Notes: generated from the letters alone by a model not told the origin. Shown: positions 10,449 to 20,657, numbered from the stretch's first letter. The stretch is 64,000 nucleotides of DNA from Mucidula mucida (GCA_015501055.1 JADNYV010000158.1:1-64000); one strand, 5' to 3'. Numbers and translations: made by a program.

Positions 10449-11874
10449 ACGTCCCCCTTCCCGGAACTCCCGCAAGTGATTATCGATCCTATCATTGATG
10501 GGGTTGCTGGATGTGGCGCGCCGGACATATACTGGGGAGAAACTGCTTCGGGTATGTATGCGTACTGTCTCACAGCACAGCGCTTCGTTCCGCGCGCTCG
10601 AAAGCACCTCTTCCGAAAGATCATCCTCACCCCAGAAAGCGCCTGGGTTGGTGGATACCCCACCCACTTCACGCCTACCGCGAAGCGCTTTCGTGAACGC
10701 GTAACTCCCTCCTCTGCATGTCTCGTTGAAACGGTTGTCCTTTCAGGTCCTACCAAGAACCTACACCATGGCGATGAGACAGATTTGGAAGAATGGGTCG
10801 CGAAGGACCGCGCTCTTGCACAGGTCATCCCGTCATTGTCTGCATTAAACGCGGTCGAAATACGAGGATTAGATATCACCTCCGACTGGGCGTACTGTCT
10901 ACAGGCCATTTTCTTCAAATCCAGTATCAGAACTGTCACGTTCAGTAGTGTCTGGGTGGCTTACCGCCAATCGCTTCACGGCGTCCTCGGTGCCTTCCCC
11001 GCGGTACGAGAAATACGTGCTATAAAACCCCCACGAAACGTCCGTAGTTGCTATTGGAGCAACTCACTTTTCGATAGAGGCGATAACCCGTCTTGGAGGC
11101 ATGGTCTAGCGGACGAGTCGCACTTGGCTCACTTGAAGAGCTTAGTTCTTCTTGACGCACTTGGCTCCGACGTTTCTGGTCTGGCGCGCGACTCGGGGCA
11201 TATTTGGCTATCCCAAATTAAACATCTGGACCTTCGGCCGGAGAGAATGACTGAGGACGATTCGGAACATGGTCCGACCAATGAGGTCGCCCGTTTGCTA
11301 GCGTCGATGCAATCACTGGAAAGTCTGTCTCTTGACTTGGATTTGGTAACCGAAGACAGTGTCAATCCTGAAAGGTGATTGGTATATTCATCAAAAAGAC
11401 CATTCCTTCATTGACTTTCCGATTTCTAGGCTTCCAGGCTCCTTGCGTACCTTTACGATCACATGTCGAATGCCAGCTCTGCGCTTGCCCCCTTTCAACG
11501 AGACTTCCATTTTCGTTCTAAGACATTGGGGCCTCTATGTCCGATCTCTAGCCATCGCCGACCAGAAGTATCGCTTGGAATTATTGCAGATTCGGATTAT
11601 CATTATTGCAGATAGCGATATCATAAACTTCCAATTGACGGCCGAGTGGGACGATCTCCCGGTCTCGTTGCTCGCGATGGAGCATTTACGTCGCGTTGAT
11701 CCTGTCGTTATTGCTGGGGACAGCGAGCAAGAAGTGGTGAGGAAGACTCGAGAGGTGTACGGGCTCTTTTCGAACAAGCTGAGCACTGCGAGAAATGCGT
11801 ATCATGAACTCGCTGGCAGAGTCGAGGTCTGTTTACGTTTTGACCCTTCTAGCCACCTCGTGAGAGCGAATTAA
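10449..11874 (+). pseudogene. F-box-like/LRR protein, copy 1, start codon lost
   Basis: Paralogue of 48594-47127. The position of the ATG in copy 2 reads ACG here (10449-10451), followed by the F-box-like start PELPQVIIDPIIDGVAGCG. The body is otherwise open to 11374, with a GTGATT...CTAG intron, and exon 2 gives LPGSLRTFTITCRMPALRLP to the stop at 11874. Repeated leucine-rich stretches (HLAHLKSLVLLDALGS, SMQSLESLSLDLDL) suggest LRR-like folding behind an F-box, the layout of SCF substrate adaptors. The C terminus ends HLVRAN instead of the longer end in copy 2. An in-frame downstream ATG exists, but it would remove the F-box. The chromovirus sits only about 60 bp after the stop. Confidence 0.7.
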
Positions 11875-11930
11875 TGGATGGATGGGCAGCAGAGTGGTGA
11901 ATGTTCGGTGAATAGGCTGTCTTTAGATTA

Positions 11931-11935
11931 TACAA
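11931..11935. repeat. Target-site duplication TACAA (left)
   Basis: TACAA immediately precedes the 5' LTR and recurs at 16922-16926 after the 3' LTR. The paralogous empty site near 47095 has one TACAA. Confidence 0.93.
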
Positions 11936-12464
11936 TGTTATGAATCGCCATATTTTCACATTTTCACATCTTATCATATCTTATCGGGAGCCTTGTCTTA
12001 TCAACCAACGGACTGTTTCATCATCTGTTTCGTCACCGATCATACCCCTTTTCATTACCGAAGCCGTACTCATGTCGGACACACGCCCAACACATGGATG
12101 ACATCATACATGCCGATACCTCATGGACTCCCTATTGTATACACACCGCCGACACTCGTAGTACACATGGTCGTTTCAGTATTATTACTTACATGCAGTC
12201 ACCACTCGTATTTAATGGTTTCACGGACTAGTAGCATACAACACTGGGTCAAGGGCGTGGAGCATCCCTAGTGGAAACGCGTATGGACAAGGAGCTTCAA
12301 ACACAGACTTAATAGTATATAAGCAGTAGTGCAGTATCATTGTACTTTAGTTCCGATCTCGTTTATACACCTGGCCTAGCCTAGTCTTACGAACGCGAAC
12401 GTTTTCTCTTTCAGTTCTTGCTGTGGTACCTGGTTGAGTCTCGTGGCTTAGTCAGTCGCTAACA
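11936..12464 (+). repeat. 5' LTR of element 1
   Basis: 529 bp from TGTTATGAATCG to GTCAGTCGCTAACA, nearly identical to 16393-16921. It contains the TATA box and the inferred transcription start. Confidence 0.95.
12316..12359 (+). promoter_or_regulatory. LTR core promoter: TATA box and inferred start site
   Basis: TATATAAG at 12316-12323 lies about 32 bp upstream of TAGTTCCGATCT (12348-12359). That 12-mer is the exact complement of the primer-binding region after the LTR, so it probably marks the RNA 5' end. The same arrangement is at 53389-53432. Confidence 0.7.
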
Positions 12465-12466
12465 GA

Positions 12467-12478
12467 AGATCGGAACTA
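12467..12478 (+). promoter_or_regulatory. Inferred self-priming primer-binding site
   Basis: AGATCGGAACTA, two bases after the LTR, is the reverse complement of TAGTTCCGATCT at 12348-12359 in the LTR. Tf1/sushi-type elements prime reverse transcription from the 5' end of their own RNA in this way instead of from a tRNA. I did not compare it against tRNA 3' ends. Confidence 0.7.
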
Positions 12479-13063
12479 CTTTCTACCACCTACCACACAT
12501 CCCTGATCGTCGATCAGCACTTCGCTGTTTGATCATCGCACATTCCCCTATTCCCTTTCCCTGTTTACAGATCGACGGATTCCTAATTCCAGCGCACGTC
12601 CGCATACGTGTGTATTGGTCCCAGTAGCGCCGGCTAACAGTTAGAGATAACTGCCTCGGGTGCTGGAAGTAGCCGCTCTCACGAGAACGAACTTTTGGCA
12701 GTTGCACTTCAGTGGGCGCTGTTTACGGGTCAACCCCCGTTCCCAGGAAAACTTCGGCTTACCTCACACCAGAGGGACGTCGGCTGGGCAATTGCGAACT
12801 TGTGACGAGCTCTTGGGCTCCGTAGATACGTAGTCAGTAGTCGGTAAAATAGCGTAGACAGTTACGATACCTACCTACTTTACTTACCTTACGATACACA
12901 TCATCATTCCCCACCCTACCAAGTCCTGGATTCTATTTCAGATCTAGGCGATCCCTCCCTATTCATCCAAACCTCTATTCCCTCACCCGTTTCATCCAAA
13001 TCCGCATCACCCATATCCCCACTTTCACCCTTTCACTCTCCAATTCCATCACCCCGATCCATC
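12479..13063 (+). other. Retroelement leader between LTR and gag
   Basis: About 585 nt of untranslated leader, nearly identical in all three element copies (also 53552-54135 and 60668-61252). The latter half is C/T-rich (CCACTTTCACCCTTTCAC). Any packaging signal would be expected here. No real ORF. Confidence 0.6.
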
Positions 13064-14065
13064 ATGTCCAACGAGGCACCAGAAGCCGCTCATCACACAC
13101 CCGCTCATTACGCCAATGACGAAACCAAAGGCCGATCCCTGGTCAACAAGCCTTATGACTATGACGGGGACAAGTCCAAGTACAAGAGCTGGTGGCGATC
13201 GATGTTTACATACATCCGTGACAAGAAGAACAACCTCACATCGGACTCCGAAAGGATCGATGTTGTTCTCTCCTACATCCGAGGAGATCATGTTGATGCA
13301 TGGGTCCAGAACTACTCGGACCAGAACTTCGATGAGGAAGAAGAGGAATGGACAGTCTCTTGGACTGAGTTCAAAGAGAACTTGAAGGAGCGATTTGTGG
13401 ACTCCAACCTCGCGCGAGATGCGCAAGATCAGATCAAACGGTTGCGCCAGGGGCAAGACACCGCTCAAGATTTCTTTCAGAAGTTCGAGGTCCTGCTTAC
13501 TCAGGCGGAATACTCGAAGGATGATGCATTTGTCGTGCAACTTCTCGAGACCAATGTCAACGAGAAGATCATCGACCAGATCTATGGCAGCCGAGATGGG
13601 TTGCCAAAGAAGTACAAGGATTGGAAGGCACAGATCATTCAGATCGATCAGCTATGGAGAAGGCGGGCGGCGAGCAAGAGGTCCGGCATGCAGGTCCGGC
13701 CCCAAGCTCCGCAGGCGGCTACATCGAGAGCCAATCCTACGAACCCACCCCCGACGCCGATCACACGACGAGATGCCACCGGTGTTACCTATGGAGGAGC
13801 CGGCAGGCCGATGGACATCGACAATGCACGTCGAAGGGGACTCTGCTTCAGCTGTGGCGAACATGGCCATGTTAGCAGGTTCTGTCCGAAGAAGGGTCGA
13901 CCCCAGACGATTCGGGGTTTATGGACCGAAATGAACGACGAGGAAAGAAGAAGTTGGCCGAAGAGTTGGGTTTTGCGAAGCTCCCGCAGTAGACGCAGTC
14001 CTGCCGGAGCAGTCATCAAGGGAAGGGTCGTCAGATGCAGAATTTATTTACAGTACGGGTACTGA
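13064..14065 (+). pseudogene. gag of element 1, C-terminal frameshift
   Basis: Structural protein of the chromovirus. It starts MSNEAPEAAHHTPAHYAND. The Retrotrans_gag-like region is residues 30-190 (WWRSMFTYIRDKKN, WTEFKENLKERFVD, DTAQDFFQKFEVLL). A CCHC zinc knuckle CFSCGEHGHVSRFC lies at about residue 270. The other copies read NDEEKKKLAEELGFAKLPQ and stop; here a one-base loss near 13943 changes the frame and appends about 40 unrelated residues. The upstream part is intact and could still make a particle protein. Confidence 0.85.
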
Positions 14066-14620
14066 AACATCTAAAATATCATCGACGACTTCACCAACAA
14101 AACCTGCGAAAGAAAGATTTGAGCCAAATACGCCCGAGTGGATCGCACAACGGCTAAGAGAGGATGACATGTCGAGAGCAGTGGGAATTCTGAGAGCATG
14201 GATGCCGGAGCGGAGAGAGAGAGAAGCGACGGAGGAGAAGGTGATGGCGATCAGAGCGTTGACAAAGGAAGCGCGGTGGAAGTTGTGACGGAGTTGAAAA
14301 AGTCGAGGAAGTACATCCGGGGAACAAAGGGGCAGGACATGAAACTCCGAGTAACCATAGAGAGCGTACACACAGGCTCTGAATGGGAAACAGTGCCCTT
14401 CTTGACAGTGGAGCAACGGGTTCTTGTGTCAATAAAGAATTCGTCGAGAAGAACGGACTCCCGATCAAGGAGTTACCGTCAAGCTCCCTGTCTACAATGC
14501 GGATGGAACCCTAAACGAGGGAGGAGCAATCGAAGGCTTTGTGGAGGTCCGGATGAAGATCGGTGATCACGCAGAAAAGATTGAGTTGGCCGTCACCAAT
14601 CTTGGAAAACAAGCATCTTT
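14066..14620 (+). pseudogene. pol N-terminus and protease, element 1, frameshifted
   Basis: The linker after gag reads PEWIAQRLREDD and AVGILRAWMPERRE in the -1 frame relative to gag. The retropepsin active site LLDSGATGSCVNKEFVEK is present at about 14400-14450. It is separated by single-base breaks from the upstream frame (near 14392) and from the following LGLDWL block (near 14610, where AAAAC replaces the expected AAAAAC). The protease cannot be translated as one piece from this sequence. Confidence 0.72.
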
Positions 14621-16381
14621 TTGGGGCTAGATTGGTTACGATATCACAACCCCACGATCAACTGGACGGAATCCACATTGTCTTTTGATCGATGCCCAGA
14701 CCGCTGCGGCTATCTACCTGAGTACGACTCGCCAGAAGACGAAGGAGAAGATGTAGAAGAGAAGTTGGAAGAGGGAGAGCGCTTGTTCTGGATGGACTGG
14801 GACAACTATCGCAAAAGCGGTGAAAAGCTGAGATCACAACAGCCTTCATCTGCTGCTGCACCTTACATCGAGGAATTTTCCGATGTATTCAGCAAGGCGG
14901 ACTTTGATAAGTTACCGGAGCGAAGACCCTGGGATCACGCGATAGAACTCACGCCTGGTTCCAAACCGGTTGACTGCAAGGTCTATCCTCTTAGTCCATC
15001 CGAGCAGAAGGCATTAGACGAGTTCTTGGAGGAAAACATACGCACGGGACGCATACGGCCATCAATCTCACCCATGGCGTCACCATTCTTCTTTGTCAAG
15101 AAGAAGGACGGAAGCCTTCGGCCAGTGCAGGATTATCGGAAGTTGAACGACATGACAATCAAGAACCGATACCCCTTGCCGTTGATTCAGGAGCTTATTG
15201 ACAAGTTGAAGGGAGCAAAGGTTTTCACAAAGATGGATGTCCGATGGGGTTACAATAACATCCGGATCAAAGACGGTGATGAGTGGAAAGCGGTGTTTAG
15301 AACAAACCGAGGGCTGTTTGAGCCATTAGTAATGTTTTTCGGACTCACAAACTCGCCGGCAACGTTTCAATCGTTCATGAATCACATCATGAAGGAATTG
15401 TATCGGTTGTTGGGCATACAGGGAAACTTTACAACGGCGTATCATCCACAGGCAAATGGGCAGACGGAACGGTTGAACCAAGAGATAGAACATTTCTTAC
15501 GGTTATTTGTCAACTATCATCAGAACGACTGGCATGAATGGCTACCCTCTGCTGAATTCGTTTACAACGATCGAGTTCACTCGGCGACCAAAGTCACTCC
15601 GTTCTTTGCAGACATGGGCAGACATCCCTACAAAGGCACCGCTCCGAAAACGGCATCGAGAAATGAGACTGCGCAGGAGTTTGCCGATGGCATGAGGAAG
15701 ACATGGGATGAAGTGGGGTCAGCATTGAAGATGGCAAAAGAGGACATGAAACGGTTTTATGACAGGAAGCGAACAGAGGCAGTAGAGTACAAGGAAGGCG
15801 ACAAAGTATGGCTGGAAGGGACGAATCTCAGCACGGATCGACCAATGAAGAAGCTCGATGACAAACGATTCGGGCCGTTCAAAGTGATCAAGAAAGTCGG
15901 GACGAGCTCTTACAAGCTCCAGATTCCTCACACGTGGAAAAGCATTCATCCCGTGTTCAATGAGGCCCTGCTGACGCCTTACCACGAGCCGCAATTTCCG
16001 ACGCAACCCCGAGACACGCGTCCACCACCTGTGCTGGAAGGAGCCGAACCGGAATGGGAGGTCGAGAAAGTGGTGAATTCCCGGAAGTACCGCGGGGGTT
16101 TTCAATACAAGGTTCACTGGAAGGGTTATGGCACACACGAGCAGACATGGGAACCGGCATGCAATCTCAAAAATGCCGACGAAGCCATCAGTGATTTCCA
16201 CCAACAATATCCGAACAAGCCAAAGCCACCCGCGCTTGCTCGCATTGAAGTCCCCATGTCGCAATTTCCATCACATCTTTTCCGACCCATGCCACCGCCC
16301 GATACCGAACCCCTCGACGTCACGCTACCCTCTGCAGCCCTCATGGAGCGACTCTGGCGCAGAATGGAACTTGCGCCTTAA
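14621..16381 (+). CDS. Chimeric pol ORF: truncated RT fused to integrase C-terminal part and chromodomain
   Basis: A 586-codon open frame. Order: LGLDWLRYHNPTINW (end of protease), RT N-terminal half (VKKKDGSLRPVQDYRKLND, KVFTKMDVRWGYNNIR with the first catalytic Asp, FFGLTNSPATFQ). A direct in-frame jump follows, at the shared bases ATGAAGGA near 15390, into integrase (KELYRLLGIQGNFTTAYHPQ, then NGQTERLNQEIEHFL with the catalytic Glu). After the integrase C-terminal domain (YKEGDKVWLEGTNL) comes a chromodomain (EWEVEKVVNSRKYRGGFQYK, VHWKGYGTHEQTWEP). The YxDD box, RNase H and integrase zinc/DD region are missing, so it is enzymatically dead. The chromodomain defines the element as a chromovirus and normally guides insertion to modified histones. 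Confidence 0.88.
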   Translation: MGLDWLRYHNPTINWTESTLSFDRCPDRCGYLPEYDSPEDEGEDVEEKLEEGERLFWMDWDNYRKSGEKLRSQQPSSAAAPYIEEFSDVFSKADFDKLPERRPWDHAIELTPGSKPVDCKVYPLSPSEQKALDEFLEENIRTGRIRPSISPMASPFFFVKKKDGSLRPVQDYRKLNDMTIKNRYPLPLIQELIDKLKGAKVFTKMDVRWGYNNIRIKDGDEWKAVFRTNRGLFEPLVMFFGLTNSPATFQSFMNHIMKELYRLLGIQGNFTTAYHPQANGQTERLNQEIEHFLRLFVNYHQNDWHEWLPSAEFVYNDRVHSATKVTPFFADMGRHPYKGTAPKTASRNETAQEFADGMRKTWDEVGSALKMAKEDMKRFYDRKRTEAVEYKEGDKVWLEGTNLSTDRPMKKLDDKRFGPFKVIKKVGTSSYKLQIPHTWKSIHPVFNEALLTPYHEPQFPTQPRDTRPPPVLEGAEPEWEVEKVVNSRKYRGGFQYKVHWKGYGTHEQTWEPACNLKNADEAISDFHQQYPNKPKPPALARIEVPMSQFPSHLFRPMPPPDTEPLDVTLPSAALMERLWRRMELAP

Positions 16382-16392
16382 GGAGGGGGTGA
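16380..16392 (+). other. Polypurine tract of element 1
   Basis: Purine run AAGGAGGGGGTGA directly before the 3' LTR, the expected primer for plus-strand synthesis. It overlaps the end of the pol stop codon. Confidence 0.85.
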
Positions 16393-16921
16393 TGTTATGA
16401 ATCGCCATATTTTCACATTTTCACATCTTATCATATCTTATCAGGAGCCTTGTCTTATCAACCAACGGACCGATTCATCATCTGTTTCGTCACCGATCAT
16501 ACCCCTTTTCATTACCGAAGCCGTACTCATGTCGGACACACGCCCAACACATGGATGACATCATACATGCCGATACCTCATGGACTCCCTATTGTATACA
16601 CACCGCCGACACTCGTAGTACACATGGTCGTTTCAGTATTATTACTTACATGCAGTCACCACTCGTATTTAATGGTTTCACGGACTAGTAGCATACAACA
16701 CTGGGTCAAGGGCGTGGAGCATCCCTAGTGGAAACGCGTATGGACAAGGAGCTTCAAACACAGACTTAATAGTATATAAGCAGTAGTGCAGTATCATTGT
16801 ACTTTAGTTCCGATCTCGTTTATACACCTGGCCTAGCCTAGTCTTACGAACGCGAACGTTTTCTCTTTCAGTTCTTGCTGTGGTACCTGGTTGAGTCTCG
16901 TGGCTTAGTCAGTCGCTAACA
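16393..16921 (+). repeat. 3' LTR of element 1
   Basis: 529 bp, same ends as the 5' LTR. The few differences seen are in the first 90 bp (for example TTATCAGG instead of TTATCGGG). Confidence 0.95.
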
Positions 16922-16926
16922 TACAA
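16922..16926. repeat. Target-site duplication TACAA (right)
   Basis: Second copy of the 5-bp duplication. It is followed by GATCTTTATGGAAACG, which continues the paralogous flank at 47.09 kb. Confidence 0.93.
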
Positions 16927-17010
16927 GATCTTTATGGAAACGTTGATATTTACATACAGTAAGCAGCCATGTCGACGATTGAAAGAAGCAAAATGTAGGA
17001 CATGTGAATA

Positions 17011-17254
17011 CTGTAGCGTTTCGACCGTAACTTCACAGCCTGTGACCCATTATGGTCTGAAGTTACAGCGAACAGCTTCACAGACCCTTAAATTGCCTTT
17101 TTTGGACAGTTCCGCTTATAGCGGGACCTGAAATTTCCTTATTTGGAGGCTCGTGCCTGACCAAAGTGGTCCGTGACCCGTTATGATGTATATATAGCTT
17201 CACTTCAAAGACCCCCGTGACCCGTTATGTGAATTTGCGGTCGAAACGCTACAG
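17011..17254. mobile_element. MITE-like element, 27-bp TIRs, TA target duplication
   Basis: A 244-bp insertion with ends CTGTAGCGTTTCGACCG and CGGTCGAAACGCTACAG. The inverted match extends to about 27 bp with two mismatches. It is flanked by TA (17009-17010 and 17255-17256). The paralogous locus near 47,005 has the uninterrupted sequence GAATACTGGAAGG, proving insertion. The interior has three copies of a GTGACCCGTTATG-like motif and no ORF. TA duplication fits a Tc1/mariner-superfamily derivative. It lies about 60 bp upstream of the F-box/Cys gene start and may have replaced its promoter spacing. Confidence 0.88.
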
Positions 17255-17314
17255 TACTGGAAGGCTTTGTTTACAAATGTTGGTCCCGATCGCTCTTGAC
17301 AGTCGACCACCACC

Positions 17315-18680
17315 ATGGCCCGCCCAGCTAATAAGCGCCGTAAAAGCACGGCCGCCAACAAGGAAAATGAGGCGTCCGGTGATAATCGAGCTAGCCGCAC
17401 GCCTGGCGGCGCGCGTTGCCTTCCCGTGGCGAATTTCGCTGAGCTACCGTTTGACATCCTACTGGAGGTGAGCAATATCTGCGTTTCTCGCGTTTTCTTT
17501 GCTCAAAATCATCTAGATTGGTACCCACCTTACGCCGCTTGATCTGCTTGATCTGTGTCGCGTAAACAATGCGCTACGGAACGTGTTCACGACAAAGTCT
17601 TCGCGCGCGATGTGGAAACAAGCCAGAGCCAACGCGAATGACCTGCCAGACCCATTCCCCGAATTTAGCGAACCGGCGTGGGCGAATCTAATCTACGTCA
17701 GAGTCTGCAATGTACGTCCCCGTCAGTTCCCTGTTTTTGCGATTGATCATGGCTATACCCAGTTTTTGCTGGAAGACGAAAGTCATGGAACCAGACTTCT
17801 GGCTTCGCTGCAGGATCTGTGCAAAGTGCTCGGAGACACAGTCTGTGTCTCGTTTCTCCGACTCTAGTCGTCTCTGATCGTCGCCTTGTAGCCTTCTTGC
17901 TCTGAAGGAATTCCTGGATGTCATGTCCGTGGCGGACCAACCCGACATTGAGATGATTTTTACATTGATTCCTTCGCACCAATGGCGTTTGTCGTTTACT
18001 TTTGTAGTTCTTCGATATCTTTTACCTTGCATCAGTGTATCAAAGGCAGAAAGTTCACGACACTTATGTTCGCCTGACCGATTATGAAGACATGGAGAAC
18101 GAAATTCGTCAGCTTCCCCGATGGCTGGGCTAGACCCGTCGAGCGCGACCTGGACGGGTGTGGGGTTATGTTCGAGTGCGGGGTTTGTCAAGAGAGCGCT
18201 CAGCGTGTTCTTTTCGGCTGGCGCGACATCGTAGGTTCCTTCTTGCCATTCTCTATATTTGTCATGGGCTAATGTCGCGATAGAGCCGACACGCCATGAT
18301 TGAGCATCTCATTGGTAGCGCAAATTTTGAGTGGATTGTCTTTCCCGTCTGCCCTGAGGAGATATCTGAGGGATGGGTCGTCGCTGAAACGACGTACGAA
18401 GAGATTATGTACGAGTGTCTGCACTGTCGCGATACACCGCAGGAGGAGGATGTTGGGAGGACGAGAAGATGATGAAGCATCTTTTAGACAAGTAAGCTTT
18501 CGATTGACGCCGGTTCTGGCGATGTTCTGACATCGCGTTTGAACAGGCATCATTTGCAGAACCCAGAGGAGGATACAGATTAAAGTGTTCTGGGGAGTCC
18601 GACCCAGGAGCGCGCGCGCTGCGTTAAGATGGTGCTGAAGCAGTGCGCTCCTCTGGGCGCCCAGATCGCAGACCCAGAGG
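17315..18680 (+). pseudogene. F-box/Cys-cluster protein, copy 1, internally deleted
   Basis: Starts at CACCATGG with MARPANKRRKSTAANKENEA. The F-box spans two exons (FAELPFDILLE, then THLTPLDLLDLCRVNNALRN), followed by AMWKQARANANDLPD and SEPAWANLIYVRVCN. A third exon has the Cys cluster FCWKTKVMEPDFWLRC then RICAKCSETQ. Compared with copy 2, about 1 kb is missing: the text jumps from GAACGAAATTCGTC (18,100) to GATGGCTGGGCTAGACC (18,120), which lies near the C terminus in the paralogues. The remaining 3' part (DGCGVMFECGVCQE) is out of frame with the front. It would have been a putative SCF adaptor; it is almost certainly dead. Confidence 0.78.
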
Positions 18681-18830
18681 CAGATGCTTCGAGCCTTTTT
18701 ATTTGCTGCAATGATTGACAATTCATTGTCCCTGGATTTTACAATACGTGCTGCAGCTACTGCTACGGAAGTTGCTTCTGCTTAATACGACGACCTGTTT
18801 AGATAGACTTACTTCATAGCTGCTTAGTTG

Positions 18831-19745
18831 GACTTCGATAGGAATACTTACTTGTAATATGCTTTGTAATCGCTGCTACATGATATAGAATTTACATGCG
18901 CCACTCAGATGTTTCGCCGAAGCTCTCTAAATAGACAAGTGGATTACAGTTTACCACTTACGAGATGTAGTGTCATTCTAGCGAGCCGGTACACCATACT
19001 GTCCTCACTCTCCAACTGCTCCCCTGCACCAAGATTTCAGGGTGAAACAATTCGTCGGCGCTGACAGATTTACTATTCCAAGAACAAGGACGTCACTTCT
19101 TTCGAATTCTAGTTACTTATCTAGCTCGATTCAGTCAGCGGAGGTCTGCGGTTGCTTCTGCTCAGAAGGTGAAGACATCTATTTATGGAGGGCCGTCGCA
19201 TGTCCGCCGAATAAGAACATCAGCAAGATTGTGGCTCTGACGTTCCATGCAGCCCATCTGGAAGCATGTCGCTATTGTTTACTCGGCTAGTCTTGGGCTA
19301 GGCATCAAAGTGTCCGGAAAGGTGTAATAAGCACGAGATAACTAGACCAGGTCAAGTGATGTGATCTGAAAGCCCTTGACATAGTCTCAGTTAGGAAGCG
19401 AATCTGGTCAGAGGACGCGTCGTTATTTATCCGAGCGTCGTGTTTGCTGGTGTCAAGCGGTATACTTACCGGTAACTTCTTGTTGTTATCGACACGTTTC
19501 GTTGCTTCAAGCTCGACAACACACCTACGTGTGAAGGCTATTCGTCTATGATACAAGTCTGTTAGGGCCGTCCTTTGCCTTGATTATGATAGCGCGAAGC
19601 GAGATCCACGCGTCAATGTCATGTGGCCGTAATAGGGCCGCAAAGAAACCTGAGGCACGTGAGAGAACGTCCCCATATGGAACAATGCAACATGGACTAT
19701 AACTTTCAACGGTTGACCACAATTACAACCTCCAATACTACCACC
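18831..19745. other. Intergenic; 5' flank of Mug135-like copy B
   Basis: Matches 8040-8947 from about 18980 onward. No ORF is supported. The boundary with segmental duplication 1 lies near 18830. Confidence 0.55.
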
Positions 19746-20657
19746 ATGGCCGCGCCCCCTCCCCATGCGAATCCGATCACCCTCCTCCAAGCTCCTACCC
19801 TGATGTACGGTGGGCTGAACCTTCCTACGGGTCCTCAACGACCACCGACCGACCAAGATGTCGTCGACTCTTACCGCTTCTTAACGAGGACAGCTGAAAG
19901 GCATCGCAAGTCAAAACGCGTCCGAAATACCACCTATTCTCATTTCCTCTTACAGGCAGAATGGCGAATGAACCAGATTCGCCCCAGTTTGTGAATGACG
20001 AAGCTTACGCCGCTAGCATAAAGTATTCACACGTTGTTACTGAGCCAGCGTTGGGAGTTGCTGCGGCTCGTATGTTGCCATCCTCTTGTTCTCTCTAGTC
20101 TAACTGTCCGCATAGCTGCCTGGTTCCAGACGTGGAGCCATCAACACTTTCGACCGTTTGTTAATCGGATCGAACGTGAAGTTGGCGCACTTCGAGGCAA
20201 TGTCGCGACACTCCAGGGCGATGTCACTATGATCAAACGGAATGTTACTACGCTCATGATTCGGGACTGTAAAGTAGGTCGTCTGCTATCACTTTGTTCT
20301 ACCATTCTCATTCAAGCCTCTCAGGATCGCAACTCTGAACTTCTGGTTGACGATAACGGTCCTTGGTACGAGGTTCCTTTCCCCGATGGGCGGATGCCTT
20401 GGGGATTGCACGTCCCTTTGCCAAATGGCAGGGTATGACATGCTTGCCGTATCGTAACATTGGGCCAGCTGACTCCACGACAGGGCAATATCACTCTTCC
20501 GTCTCTAGACAACATGGCTGCTCTTCAATCGCTCACCCTCTCTGAGTCATACTGTTATTGCGCTGGGTATTTTCCAAATGACCAGGTAATTGCTGGGCCG
20601 AACACTTTACTCCGTCGGAAGAAGATTGCAACTGCCATCGGAGTTGTCCTAACATAG
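19746..20657 (+). CDS. Mug135-like coiled-coil protein, copy B
   Basis: Paralogue of the gene at 8948. The start CACCATGG gives MAAPPPHANPITLLQAPTLM. Recognisable exons: exon 1 to about ERHRKS; FVNDEAYAASIKYSHVV; AWFQTWSHQHFRPFVNRIE with a shorter coiled coil (GALRGNVATLQGDVTMIK); DRNSELLVDDNGPWYEVPFP and DGRMPWGL; and the last exon from GNITLPSLDNMAALQSLTL to GYFPNDQVIAGPNTLL, stop at 20655-20657. The first donor used in copy A (GGGTGAG) is changed to CAGCTGAA here, and no donor of the right phase is obvious, so the first junction may be defective. Function is unknown, as for copy A. Confidence 0.55.

Larger units (their letters stand above)
11936..16921 (+). mobile_element. Ty3/gypsy chromovirus, element 1, internally deleted
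   Basis: LTR retrotransposon of 4,986 bp with two 529-bp LTRs (TG...CA), a 5-bp target duplication, a gag gene with a zinc knuckle, and a pol gene ending in a chromodomain. The LTRs differ at only about three bases in what I compared, so insertion is recent. A deletion joins mid-RT to the C-terminal part of integrase, and several single-base breaks disrupt gag and protease. It is non-autonomous. Its flanks match the paralogous locus near 47.1 kb without the element. Confidence 0.95.
10303..18830 (+). repeat. Segmental duplication, copy 1 (direct orientation, with two insertions)
   Basis: This block is homologous to the reverse complement of about 44335-48736. Excluding the retroelement (11936-16926) and the small TIR element (17011-17256) it carries the same two genes in the same order: the F-box-like/LRR gene and the F-box/Cys-cluster gene. 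An internal deletion of roughly 1 kb lies in the second gene. Both insertions have their empty target sites preserved in copy 2. Confidence 0.88.

Noticed and set aside
11993..12271. 92-96 codon open frames in every LTR
   Set aside because: Same frame in six LTR copies only because the LTRs are nearly identical. The first codon is TTG, not ATG, and no domain is present.
13049..13540. Long open frames antisense to gag (also at 54271 and 60263)
   Set aside because: Mirror frames of a conserved coding region, with no start context and no homologue known to me.
15719..16264. Antisense open frame over integrase/chromodomain (also at 56640 and 57628)
   Set aside because: Explained by codon bias of the sense strand.
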